In this document: one piece after another, positions 8,033 to 15,727 of the stretch
How the letters are laid out: every line of letters starts with the position of its first letter
How positions within the stretch are numbered: the first letter of the stretch is position 1
Origin: CAJQQY01 sp964352225
GTDB taxonomy: Bacteria; Bacteroidota; Bacteroidia; Chitinophagales; Saprospiraceae
DNA: 25,441 nt
Assembly: GCA_964352225.1 (NCBI GenBank)
Contig: CAYGRM010000046.1
Location: 1-25,441 of the forward strand
Direction of reading: 5' to 3'
Translations under genes and position numbers: made by a program
The notes under the pieces: generated by a model
Seen by the model: only the letters and a program-made list of their open reading frames with translations
What the model was told of the DNA's origin: nothing
Database searches by the model: none

Positions 8033-8175
8033 TGGGAATATCGAATATTGAACAAGGAATGCCCAATTTCGAAGTTTGACGATACTTCTCATGGAAAATA
8101 CAAAGCTAACATCGTCAAACTTCTCAAATCTCAAATCCTTTTTCGATATTCGATATTCGATATTCGATATTCCCA
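8033..8175. repeat. palindromic element with four tandem CGATATT units
   Basis: Inverted outer ends (gggaatatcgaatatt near 8034, and the CGATATT x4 run 8144-8171 ending tccca) enclose an inner 13-nt inverted repeat, gaagtttgacgat at 8071-8083 with 8111-8123. It abuts the pbpC stop codon and could act as its transcription terminator. A 25-nt stretch, 8036-8060, is repeated in inverted orientation with two mismatches at 7106-7130. Confidence 0.55.
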
Positions 8176-8177
8176 TT

Positions 8178-10586
8178 CTATTTCCCAATTATCCGAAACT
8201 TCCTCTCCAATCGATTTCCTTTTTCATCTACCAAAGTCAGCAAATGATATCCTTGCTCGGGACTCAATTCCATTTCATGAAAATCAGAGGTGCTCCCCAA
8301 ATAATTTTCATCCAAATGCCAATGAATGGTTTCTGAGGGTGTTCTATGAGCTACTTTAAAAACGGTACGACTTAATTTCCCATCTAAATCAATTGGAACA
8401 AATATCTTGGTTAATTCTTTTGGATAAATAAGCTGCATAGGGTTATTGGTGGCCGCCCCATTTGCATCTTGACAATCTGAACGAAAGGGAGGTAACGTTT
8501 TATAAAATGCGTGATGCGGCTTAAAATAATATTCTTCCACAGGAGGCAAAATAAACCACGGCACATGATCCATATTCGAAGGACTTTCGCAGTCAGACGT
8601 AACCTGTAAGCCCGTATTTTTATCTAAATGAATCATTTGATGAAAAGGGCAAGAAGCTGCTTTTACGCCAGCTTCAGGCACCCACATGCTATCCACTTCA
8701 CAAATTGAAGTTGCTCTAAATCCACTTTCCTTACAAACTGGAATTTTGACCATTTCATCTATTGGTTGTTCAAACCAATCACCTGCGGGAAGTAACCCAA
8801 AAATATCAAAAAGAATAGGCGCAGCTGCACGAACTCCAATTAATCCTGGTCGACCTTCTCCATCCGCATTTCCAGCCCAAACTCCAACTGCATATTTGGG
8901 AGTCACTCCAACTGCCCAAGCATCTCGAAAACCAAAGCTGGTTCCTGTTTTCCAAGCTATCGTATTGCTTGAGGAAAAATTTTCCCAATTACCTTCAGAG
9001 TCAGGTCGTTCCAAATTCTGCATGGCATCAAAGGCTAGCCAAGCTGCTGAAGCATTGATGAAAGGTGCTTCTGATTCAAGCTGGTTTTTTGCAGTCGCCG
9101 GATGTTTTTTTCCAAAAACATAATTCGGTTTTTGAAAATCTTTAGGATCGTAGCGACCGTCATTGTCCTGAAAGTGATTGACTGTTCGACTCATCGAAGC
9201 ATAGGTACTGGTCACGTCCCAAAGGTTGGCTTCCGCGCCTCCCAGAATTAAAGTTAAACCATAATGATCGGCAGGTTTATTTAAGGTCGTCAGCCCAATA
9301 TTTTTTAGGCGAAAATGGAATTTTTCATAAGTGTATTCTTGTAGCATTTTTACTAAAGGAACATTCAATGATCGAATTATGGCTCGCTTGGCTGGTATTC
9401 GTCCATCATAACTTTGATGAAAATTTTCAGGGCGGTAACCGCCAATTGTGGTAGGTATATCTTCCATCAACATCTCTGGTAAAATCTCTCCCTCTTGCAG
9501 CATAAAACTGTATAAAAATGGTTTTAAAATACTACCAGTACTTCGAGGTGCCTGAATGATGTCAACTTGCTCTCCGTGCGAATTTCCAGCACCAGGAATA
9601 TTTCCTACATAAGCAATAACATTATTAGTTTCAACTTCAATGATAAATGCTGTGGCATTAAAAATCCCATTTCCTTGCAAGGTCTGTTGATGGTTTTTTA
9701 ACACATCATTTACTTGCTTTTGTAAGTTTTGATCGATGGTCGTTTTGACTAAAGTGTGTTGATTTTTTTTGCCATAAAAATGCTCTTTGTAGGCTCGATC
9801 TAACAGATGTGGAGCAAGCCTTGGGAGGGCATGAGGTTTCTCAGGAAGTGGTTCTTCTTTGGCTAATTCGGCGGTCAATTTGTCAATGATATTTTGTTGT
9901 AAAAGTCTATCAATCAGTCGATTACGCTTTGCTTCGAGTTGCTTTCGATTACGCCCTGGATGAATTAAGGCAGGACTGTTTGGGAGAACAGCAAGCGTAG
10001 CTGCTTCCGACCAACTTAACTTTTCTGGAGGTTTATTATAGTACCTCCAAGCAGCTGCATCAAGTCCAACTACATTGCCTCCAAATGGAGCGTGAGAAGC
10101 ATACATCTTCAAAATGTCATTTTTAGAATAACTAAGTTCCATGCGAGTAGCTAAGATGGCTTCGATAATTTTTTGGAAAAAACTTCGAGGCTTTCCTTTG
10201 CGAGACATTCGGATGGTCTGCATGCTCAAAGTACTACCACCACTTACTATTTTTTGATTGGAAATATTTTGTTGGAGTGCTCTAAAAAATGCTCGTACAT
10301 CAAATCCAAAATGACTATAAAATCGCTTGTCCTCAAACGTAATGATTGCTTGCGCAAATTTGTCTGGAACAGCATCAATTTGTGGGAACCGCCATTGGCC
10401 ATCCGCCGCAATTCGAGCACCCAATAGGTTGCCATCTTTGTCTTCCAAAACCATACAGGTAGGATCATCGAAAAGAGGAGAGGGAAGACTAAACCAATAT
10501 CCGATCCATAACAATGTAATTACAACTCCTGTTTTCCGTAGGTGTTTTTTGAAAAAAAAGTGATATGTCTTTTTGAAAATTTGCAT
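8178..10586 (-). CDS. pbpC: penicillin-binding protein 1C (bifunctional glycosyltransferase/transpeptidase)
   Basis: An 802-aa protein with an N-terminal membrane anchor (residues 18-36). The GT51 glycosyltransferase domain has the catalytic Glu85 in EDKRFYSHFGFD (85-96) and GGSTLSMQTIRM (116-127). The transpeptidase domain has the nucleophile motif S352-I-L-K355, S406-L-N408 and K546-T-G-T-S. A C-terminal BiPBP_C domain spans about 710-802. The N-terminal stretch LEDKDGNLLGARIAADGQWR is typical of PBP1C. The protein polymerises and cross-links peptidoglycan at the outer face of the inner membrane, and length and domain order are normal for PbpC. In many bacteria pbpC sits beside an alpha-2-macroglobulin gene; none is present here. 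The ATG at 10586 is supported by the anchor directly after it. Confidence 0.95.
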   Translation of the reverse strand: MQIFKKTYHFFFKKHLRKTGVVITLLWIGYWFSLPSPLFDDPTCMVLEDKDGNLLGARIAADGQWRFPQIDAVPDKFAQAIITFEDKRFYSHFGFDVRAFFRALQQNISNQKIVSGGSTLSMQTIRMSRKGKPRSFFQKIIEAILATRMELSYSKNDILKMYASHAPFGGNVVGLDAAAWRYYNKPPEKLSWSEAATLAVLPNSPALIHPGRNRKQLEAKRNRLIDRLLQQNIIDKLTAELAKEEPLPEKPHALPRLAPHLLDRAYKEHFYGKKNQHTLVKTTIDQNLQKQVNDVLKNHQQTLQGNGIFNATAFIIEVETNNVIAYVGNIPGAGNSHGEQVDIIQAPRSTGSILKPFLYSFMLQEGEILPEMLMEDIPTTIGGYRPENFHQSYDGRIPAKRAIIRSLNVPLVKMLQEYTYEKFHFRLKNIGLTTLNKPADHYGLTLILGGAEANLWDVTSTYASMSRTVNHFQDNDGRYDPKDFQKPNYVFGKKHPATAKNQLESEAPFINASAAWLAFDAMQNLERPDSEGNWENFSSSNTIAWKTGTSFGFRDAWAVGVTPKYAVGVWAGNADGEGRPGLIGVRAAAPILFDIFGLLPAGDWFEQPIDEMVKIPVCKESGFRATSICEVDSMWVPEAGVKAASCPFHQMIHLDKNTGLQVTSDCESPSNMDHVPWFILPPVEEYYFKPHHAFYKTLPPFRSDCQDANGAATNNPMQLIYPKELTKIFVPIDLDGKLSRTVFKVAHRTPSETIHWHLDENYLGSTSDFHEMELSPEQGYHLLTLVDEKGNRLERKFRIIGK

Positions 10587-10685
10587 TTAATGATTCAACG
10601 TTTTTGATTGGTTATGGATGCAAATTAGGAAAAAATAAAAAGGAGAGGAAAAGGGAATGAGTATTCGCAGGCGATTAGCTATTAT

Positions 10686-10786
10686 GTGGTGGTCTGCTTT
10701 AGCTGACCTTGAATTTATTCATTGGGAGTTTTTTTTTGTGACGTCGCTGTGCTCCTTTTTTTAGGTCAGCTAAAGCAGACCACCAC
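10686..10786. repeat. REP-like inverted repeat with perfect 24-nt arms
   Basis: 10686-10709 and 10763-10786 are perfect inverted copies (gtggtggtctgctttagctg...). The 53-bp loop contains two T-rich runs. The right arm reaches into the end of the DUF4403 gene and supplies its last codons and its TAG stop. The core gctttagct resembles the core of the 7254/7478 arms. Confidence 0.7.
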
Positions 10787-12026
10787 GTAGTTCTAGGCCC
10801 AATTGCAAATATCCCTTGACTGATAGACAAAGTACTAATGCATCCCGTTGGACTTCCAATTGTGGAATGTCAACCATATTGATTTTTCCTTTGGCAAAAA
10901 GACCATCTGAAAAAGGAACGTATTTCACTTTTTGATTGGCGAGATCAATAGATTTTTGAATGGGGAAATTTAAAATAGCTGAAATTTTTTCCTCTAAAAA
11001 TTTTCGTAGAAAGACCACCATCGTTTTGCTAAAAAAATTATTACCCTTGAGGTCTAAATCGATTTCTTTTAATTGAATTTCTTTTTTGTAACTATCAAAA
11101 ATAGGTTTTCCCAACACGATCATTTTTCCATCAAAAGTTCCAGTAAGATCTGCTTCTACTTTTAGCCGTTGTCCCGCTTGTGTTACTCGCACAGCTTGAA
11201 CTTGAACTTTTTGATTTTTAAATTCAAAAGACTGTTTTTGTAACAATGCTAATGCGGATTTTTCAATTGCTCTAAAATTTATGGAAAGGAAAGTTTGCAG
11301 ATGGCTTTCTTTTTCCACATCAGGAACAATGTCGGGCGATTTTACAATGGTTTTCATTTTTTCCAAAGCCTTACCATACGAAAATTCAGTTGCACCTTCC
11401 AATGCGATTTTTCCATAAATAAATCCATCTTTTTCAAATAGTGGACTCATGGAAGTTTTAACTGTCTCACATTGCCACCAAATGTTGCCACCTGCTGGAG
11501 TAGGAATTGGATTAGGTAAAAGTAGAAAAGTCTGACTGAGCATTGGACGAATGTCACCCGCTATTTTCATTCTTGCATCTAGCGATTCGCAAAGCGTATC
11601 TTTATTGCTTTGGATGTTTTCTAAGATTATTTTTTCAACTGAAACATTGAAGATTCCGAAATCTAGTTCAGGTTTTTTGATCCAATTATAACCAGTCATT
11701 TGAGTTCTAGTAACTAGTTCCCAATTATCTTTGAAAAGGAATTTAGTTTCAAATCCTAAATACATTTCAAATAATACATCCACATTACCGAGCATGGTAT
11801 CTTTTTGGACAAAAATCTCTAACGGTACTTCGTATTTCAAACAATTATTTTGAGCGGTGAGATCAATATTGCCTTTGCGTCTGACGCTGATTCGGATATC
11901 CTTAGATCCTTCTGGAGAGAACTGATTCAAAAGATCAACAGGTAATTGTTCACCAATTACCTGTTGCAATTTCTCCTTGTCAGCGGAGATTAAAATATTT
12001 ATTTTGGAGTTTTTAGAATTTGTCAA
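10770..12026 (-). CDS. DUF4403 family protein
   Basis: A 418-aa protein that I place in DUF4403 on overall pattern: beta-rich, alternating amphipathic segments, a central GGNIWWQCETV stretch, GKPIFDSYKKEIQLKEIDLDLKG in two adjacent pieces, and a C-terminal lipid-binding-like repeat. The function of the family is unknown. No signal peptide is visible. The only available start in the overlap is TTG at 12026, which lies 14 bases inside the preceding DUF697/SHOCT gene, so translation is probably coupled to it; the next ATG would cost about 75 residues. Family members often have an N-terminal export signal, so this copy may be N-terminally altered. Its last residues (RGGLL) and stop codon come from the REP-like repeat. 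Confidence 0.65.
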   Translation of the reverse strand: MTNSKNSKINILISADKEKLQQVIGEQLPVDLLNQFSPEGSKDIRISVRRKGNIDLTAQNNCLKYEVPLEIFVQKDTMLGNVDVLFEMYLGFETKFLFKDNWELVTRTQMTGYNWIKKPELDFGIFNVSVEKIILENIQSNKDTLCESLDARMKIAGDIRPMLSQTFLLLPNPIPTPAGGNIWWQCETVKTSMSPLFEKDGFIYGKIALEGATEFSYGKALEKMKTIVKSPDIVPDVEKESHLQTFLSINFRAIEKSALALLQKQSFEFKNQKVQVQAVRVTQAGQRLKVEADLTGTFDGKMIVLGKPIFDSYKKEIQLKEIDLDLKGNNFFSKTMVVFLRKFLEEKISAILNFPIQKSIDLANQKVKYVPFSDGLFAKGKINMVDIPQLEVQRDALVLCLSVKGYLQLGLELRGGLL

Positions 12027-12678
12027 TGATCTCTTTTTTCATTTTGGCAAACTCTTCATCGGTGATAATTCCTTTTTCTTTTAAGTCGCCTAGTTTCATT
12101 AATTCAGCATACACATCATTTTCAGGTGCTGCTTTTGGAGGGGGATTATTGGGAGTAGAAGTTGGTTCGGCATCGGCAGATGGATTGGGTACTTCAAAAT
12201 CCTCTTCCTGCATTTCTTCCATTTTTCGTTCCGCTTTATTTTTCAATTCTTCGGCTACTTTTTTCCCCTTTTCCAAATTCTCTTCATAAATTTTCCTAGC
12301 CATCTCCTCATTGATATCTTCTAAACCAATGCCTTTATCCAAAAAATGTGTAATTACATTTCCCAAAGCATAAGTCGATGCGCCAGACATAATTGCCATC
12401 GAAACTGAACCTAGTAGGGTGCCTATTCCTGGAATTCCCTTGATTAAAGAAGCTCCCATCCGAGCTAATGAAGTGCTGGTCACCGAGGCAATAAATGCCT
12501 TTCCCACATTTTCAGAATAGTTATCGTTATAAAGGTTGGTCAACTTTTTCATCATGTCCAATTGGACTGCGGTGACTCCGGCAAAGTCTAAAAGTGGAAT
12601 TGGAATTGCTCCTGCGCCGGTTGCAAACATGACATGGTTATTGATGATGCTGTCTGCTTTGTATCTTTTTTCATTCAT
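12013..12678 (-). CDS. DUF697-like membrane-associated protein with C-terminal SHOCT domain
   Basis: A 221-aa protein. Residues about 12-115 form a hydrophobic, glycine-rich segment (GAGAIPIPLLDFAGVTAVQL, IPGIGTLLGSVSMAIMSGAS) like DUF697, a domain associated with membranes and GTPases. A charged coiled coil follows (about 120-155, KKVAEELKNKAERKMEEMQ). After it comes a proline/alanine-rich linker (about 160-187). The terminal SHOCT helix pair is LGDLKEKGIITDEEFAKMKKE (about 195-216, in two adjacent pieces). SHOCT is a short C-terminal oligomerisation-type domain. The gene is first of a two-gene overlapping unit with the DUF4403 protein, which suggests a joint role, possibly at the inner membrane (inference). 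The exact function is unknown. Confidence 0.75.
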   Translation of the reverse strand: MNEKRYKADSIINNHVMFATGAGAIPIPLLDFAGVTAVQLDMMKKLTNLYNDNYSENVGKAFIASVTSTSLARMGASLIKGIPGIGTLLGSVSMAIMSGASTYALGNVITHFLDKGIGLEDINEEMARKIYEENLEKGKKVAEELKNKAERKMEEMQEEDFEVPNPSADAEPTSTPNNPPPKAAPENDVYAELMKLGDLKEKGIITDEEFAKMKKEIIDKF

Positions 12679-12703
12679 GATATTTCATTTTTTTAATGAT
12701 GCT

Positions 12704-12711
12704 CAAATTTA
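12704..12711 (-). promoter_or_regulatory. putative -7 box for the DUF697/SHOCT - DUF4403 unit
   Basis: On the minus strand TAAATTTG matches TAnnTTTG. It is 25 bases before the ATG at 12678. A TTTCG about 21 bases further upstream might be the -33 element. Confidence 0.4.
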
Positions 12712-12877
12712 ATGGAGTTGGGAACAAGTTACCGAAATTTTCGACGAAAATAGGATTTCGTTTGATCGGTTAACCACTTTTGATTCTTGAACCGTAGAAG
12801 TCAAATGAGAGTATATTAGTTTTTAATAGGGGATCTTTTATGCTTTTAAATATCTTTTTGGGTTCAAAGACAAATTG

Positions 12878-13930
12878 CTAATTTAAGGATTCATCCATCA
12901 AGACTTTTTTAATGTTTTTCAACAACTCAATTCCGTCATCTGAGAAACTTCGTAACAATCCATTCTTCTTTTCACGCATCATAATATACATAAAGTTATC
13001 AGCGATAATCTCATCAGGGTGAATAATATAACCTGTGTTGGTCGTAATTTTTTCGAAAAAATCTGGAATATTATCCATATCAATGGTTGAATTCCCCTCT
13101 GCATCCGTTTTCACTCGAACACCATGTTGAATATCAATTTTGTACAAACTAAAATCAAGGTAATCGAAAAAATCTTTTTTGGAATCTACGTATTTCGGTT
13201 CGTTGGATTTAATGATTGGAATAGCGGAGTATGGTCTTCCGTTTTGTTCATTAAGCTCAATAAGGTAGGCAAAATTCACCCCATCCGGATTAAGTAAAAT
13301 TCGATTTTTTAGTTCAGGCTTTATCAAAAGATTGGACATGTTTCCGATGTTGGAAAAGCCAATTAATTTATAAAGAGCTTCTTGTTTTTCAGGATGATAA
13401 CGAGTATAAATATGAGAAATTTCATGAAACATAGTTTCCAGAAATCCTTCTTTGTTTCTCAGATCTAATTCATCTTTTGGAATGATGATACAATTCTCGC
13501 GGGTATAAAATGCACCTTGACCATAATGATTAGCATGTGTTTTTATTAGTTTGATTTCTTTCGGAAAAATGTTAGTTGATACTTTATTAGACATGGAATA
13601 GGCTTCTTTAAAAACCTCATTTACAAATTCCATTTCCTCTTTGGAGAAATCTAAGACATCTGTTTTTAAGAATGCTTGGTATTCATTAATGATTTCATTT
13701 CGAGGAGTTGCTGTTTCGAAATTCTTTTTCATTTGAATACTCATATCAAGCGGAGTGACTAGAGCGAAGAAGTTTTCTTTTGCATCCGTAATAATCGCTT
13801 CACCTGCTTGTAGGCTGTCGAGGAAAATGACTTTATGGTTTTCAGAAAGTTCGAGTAGGGGAGATGATTGAGGTTGCGATTTGCAAGTGCAAAGGAAAAT
13901 GAAAGATATGAGTAGGAGGAAGTTTTTCAT
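12878..13930 (-). CDS. putative zinc-metalloprotease-like lipoprotein
   Basis: A 350-aa protein with a lipoprotein-type signal sequence (MKNFLLLISFIFLCTCKS; candidate lipidated Cys16, though Thr at -1 is atypical). A gluzincin-like site is visible: HEISH (169-173) on a predicted helix, and downstream HPDEIIADNF (304-313), where Glu307 could be the third zinc ligand, as in families with an HPxExxAxNF helix. Length and layout suggest a small membrane-anchored peptidase, possibly facing the periplasm. I do not recognise a named family. The gene starts 38 bases after the broken COX1-like gene on the same strand, and a long AT-rich gap follows it. Peptidase activity is inferred only from the motif. 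Confidence 0.6.
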   Translation of the reverse strand: MKNFLLLISFIFLCTCKSQPQSSPLLELSENHKVIFLDSLQAGEAIITDAKENFFALVTPLDMSIQMKKNFETATPRNEIINEYQAFLKTDVLDFSKEEMEFVNEVFKEAYSMSNKVSTNIFPKEIKLIKTHANHYGQGAFYTRENCIIIPKDELDLRNKEGFLETMFHEISHIYTRYHPEKQEALYKLIGFSNIGNMSNLLIKPELKNRILLNPDGVNFAYLIELNEQNGRPYSAIPIIKSNEPKYVDSKKDFFDYLDFSLYKIDIQHGVRVKTDAEGNSTIDMDNIPDFFEKITTNTGYIIHPDEIIADNFMYIMMREKKNGLLRSFSDDGIELLKNIKKVLMDESLN

Positions 13931-13968
13931 GTTTTTTTGGGAGTGAAATTAGGGAAAATAAAAATACT

Positions 13969-14556
13969 TTATTTCTGTTTTTTTGAAAAAAAGGAAGACA
14001 TAACATTTATCAAAAATAGAACTTGAGCCAAAAGAAAAACACCAATAGTTATAAAAAATTGGTTTTGTATAAAATTATAATATTGTAACATGCCTTCTTC
14101 TGAAGAATAATATCGTCGAACTGATCCACCATAACTATTAAAAAGCATAAGGAAATATAATACTGAAATGACCATCAAAAAAAAATGAAGTTTGCTCAAA
14201 AATGGATTTAATGGTTTTTGTAATCGCCTATTTAGAAAATAATATAGGCCTGAAAAAACCAAGAATGACATAACAATGAGCAGATCAATATGAAAATAAC
14301 TAAAGACATAATAAGTATCATGTAGTTGTATGTCCCAACCGAAATTTCTTCGGTAAAATAAGAAAGAGAAGATAGCTTTTACCAAGAAGAGAAAAGTAGC
14401 AAAGGAAAAAAGATAATGCGTCGGATGATACTTCGCATTTTTATAAAAAGATAACTTTAGACTTCGGAAGATATTTGCTAGGAAAAATATTTGACCAACA
14501 ACGAACATCAACCATGCAATCGAAACTGGTGAATATAAAGAAAATATAGGACTCAC
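13969..14556 (-). CDS. C-terminal readable part of the broken COX1-like membrane protein
   Basis: A 195-codon open frame with about five hydrophobic helices. HDTYYV lies at 79-84, with Tyr87 and His89 at the positions of the two oxidase haem ligands. SVRRYY is at 145-150, and a last helix spans about 165-190. The only start is a GTG (14556) directly after a TGA, so this frame is more likely the downstream half of the longer gene than an independent gene. Confidence 0.5.
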   Translation of the reverse strand: MSPIFSLYSPVSIAWLMFVVGQIFFLANIFRSLKLSFYKNAKYHPTHYLFSFATFLFLVKAIFSFLFYRRNFGWDIQLHDTYYVFSYFHIDLLIVMSFLVFSGLYYFLNRRLQKPLNPFLSKLHFFLMVISVLYFLMLFNSYGGSVRRYYSSEEGMLQYYNFIQNQFFITIGVFLLAQVLFLINVMSSFFSKKQK

Positions 14557-14914
14557 TCACTCCATTCATGTATGAGTGATGAAAAAAAATAAGACCAATA
14601 GTTAGGGCAAAGTATAAAGGAATAATCGTAAGAAAAAAATGAATTTTTCCCCAATTATTTTTAAGCGGTTCTATGATGTTTTTTTAAAAAAAAGAATAGA
14701 CTGCCGAAAGGAATAATGGAATGATACCAACTACGATTGGATAAAGAAAAAATGGATTTTCGTCTATAAGTTCATTGAGATTAGAAAACGGAATAGCCAG
14801 ACCTAAGGCAACTAATATTCCAAATGAAAATAAGACGATTCCATTTTTATAAAACCATTTTTGGGTTAGATTCTTTTTAGTCGGATTTTGTAAGTCTAAA
14901 TCATCAAGAGGCAT
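13969..14914 (-). pseudogene. broken membrane protein resembling tandem C-terminal halves of cytochrome oxidase subunit I
   Basis: Three adjoining stretches join into one protein of about 313 residues from ATG 14914. The first ends AVYSFF at a TAA formed at a T8/A7 homopolymer junction (about 14684). The same frame then continues KNIIEPLKNNWGKIHFFL...HHSYMNGVS. A (GAGT)x3 tract at 14555-14566 then shifts the frame; with two units it reads straight into PIFSLYSPVSIAWLMFVVGQ. The joined product has two related units. The second carries HDTYYVFSYFH, LSKLHFFL, SVRRYY and a final helix, as in COX1 helices X-XII (HDTYYVVAHFH, GKIHFWL, PRRY). The residue matching the heme a3 ligand is Tyr, while the heme a ligand position keeps His. 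It is either a pseudogene or affected by scaffold errors. Confidence 0.6.
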
Positions 14915-14932
14915 AATTTTATATTTTTTCAA
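14684..14932 (-). CDS. N-terminal readable part of the broken COX1-like membrane protein
   Basis: A two-helix frame of at most 82 codons. The open frame reaches a TTG at 14932, but ATG 14914 (MPLDDLDLQNPT) is the better start. It has a polar N-terminus, then helices at about 31-48 and 64-82. It ends at a TAA inside a homopolymer tract, and the same frame goes on with further COX1-like sequence (14683-14560). Confidence 0.45.
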   Translation of the reverse strand: MKKYKIMPLDDLDLQNPTKKNLTQKWFYKNGIVLFSFGILVALGLAIPFSNLNELIDENPFFLYPIVVGIIPLFLSAVYSFF

Positions 14933-14937
14933 AAGTA
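14930..14937 (-). promoter_or_regulatory. putative -7 box for the COX1-like gene
   Basis: On the minus strand TACTTTTG matches TAnnTTTG and lies 15 bases before ATG 14914. This supports that ATG over the TTG at 14932, which would overlap the box. Confidence 0.4.
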
Positions 14938-14973
14938 AAAAAATTGATATAAAATCATCTGGCGAACTGACAT

Positions 14974-15015
14974 AAAAAAAGCCGCATCCACAATTAAGTG
15001 AATACAGCTTTTTTA
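14974..15015 (-). terminator. rho-independent terminator of the secreted-protein gene
   Basis: On the minus strand AAAAAGCUGUAUUCAC pairs over 16 positions with GUGGAUGCGGCUUUUU around a six-base loop, and ends in a U run. Three positions are U-G wobbles. On the plus strand the same positions would be C-A mismatches, so the hairpin is designed for minus-strand transcription and fits the gene ending at 15035. Confidence 0.85.
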
Positions 15016-15034
15016 TTTTATTATTTTGAGGCTG

Positions 15035-15727
15035 TTACATATGAACAACACTATATTCTAATTGCGGCATTTCGCTTGCCGATACTTTTTTAATAGTGAT
15101 ATTAGAGTTTTTATTACCGTTTTTCAAAACTACATCGTAAGCTCCACTCGAAAATGCTTTACAACTAATTTTGATGGAATTATTTCCAGCACTTATTTTT
15201 TGAGTTCCTTTTTTTACTACTCGTCCATTTTTATTTTTTACTTCATAATCTACAGTCATAGATTTTTTTGCAGTAACAGTTACATATAATTCATCATTAG
15301 TAATAGTACTATTTACAGAGGCAACTGTCCAATTCGAATTAGTATTTTGTTCTAAAAAGAAAGTCTCACTTATGGTAAAACTACCATCTTGGGCATAATG
15401 CAATAGTCTATAATAAGTCTTTCCGGTAGTTTTTACTAAATCAAGAAATCGGTAAGCTGTTACTTTGGTAGAGAATCCTGCACCTTTAACATCACCTACT
15501 TTTTTGTAATCTATTCCGTTAGTTGATCTTTGGATTACAAAAGCTTGGATGTCTGCCTCTTCAGTCGTTTTCCAAGTGAGCATATTTCCCATGCCCATTT
15601 TCTTAATATTTAAAGGTTTGAGGTAAACACACTTAGCGCTGGTCAGATTCGCGAAGCTAATAGAGAAGATAAAAATGAACAAAACTTTTACACTAGCAAA
15701 ATTAAATNNNNNNNNNNTCATAATCAA
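15035..15727 (-). CDS. secreted protein with T9SS-cargo-like C-terminal module (interrupted by an N gap at its start)
   Basis: About 226 residues are readable after the gap. A hydrophobic signal segment (FASVKVLFIFIFSISFANLTS) comes first. Next is a fibronectin-like domain common in Bacteroidota extracellular proteins (LTWKTTEEADIQAFVIQRST, YYRLLHYAQDG). Last is a beta-strand module (YEVKNKNGRVVKKGTQ, SAGNNSIKI, SSGAYDVVLKN) resembling the type A sorting domain of type IX secretion. The normal tail is extended by VSASEMPQLEYSVVHM. Ten N at 15708-15717 fall in the signal peptide region, so the true start is uncertain; ATG 15721 or the TTG at 15727 is possible only if the gap length is right. 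T9SS export is an inference from domain pattern. Confidence 0.65.
   Translation of the reverse strand: MIMXXXXFNFASVKVLFIFIFSISFANLTSAKCVYLKPLNIKKMGMGNMLTWKTTEEADIQAFVIQRSTNGIDYKKVGDVKGAGFSTKVTAYRFLDLVKTTGKTYYRLLHYAQDGSFTISETFFLEQNTNSNWTVASVNSTITNDELYVTVTAKKSMTVDYEVKNKNGRVVKKGTQKISAGNNSIKISCKAFSSGAYDVVLKNGNKNSNITIKKVSASEMPQLEYSVVHM
15708..15717. other. sequence gap (10 N)
   Basis: Ten consecutive N mark a scaffold gap of uncertain real length inside the 5' end of the secreted-protein gene. Confidence 0.99.

Larger units (their letters stand above)
6643..8177. other. 1.5-kb region without intact protein genes, rich in structured elements
   Basis: This region contains three copies of a candidate small-RNA/terminator element (6750-6820, 6953-7019, 7955-8023), a short GC-rich hairpin (7209-7226) and inverted 56-nt arms (7254-7309 and 7478-7533). 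It also holds a decayed minus-strand FG-GAP gene end (7609-7891) and a CGATATT palindromic element (8033-8175). Short open frames crossing these elements show no protein-like composition. Confidence 0.7.

Noticed and set aside
7970..8359. 129-codon plus-strand open frame
   Set aside because: It crosses RNA copy 3, the CGATATT element (giving IFDIRYS-type repeats) and the reverse strand of the pbpC end; it is an artefact of repeats.
8686..9123. 145-codon plus-strand frame opposite pbpC
   Set aside because: It is the antisense shadow of the transpeptidase region of pbpC; the minus-strand product carries all catalytic motifs.
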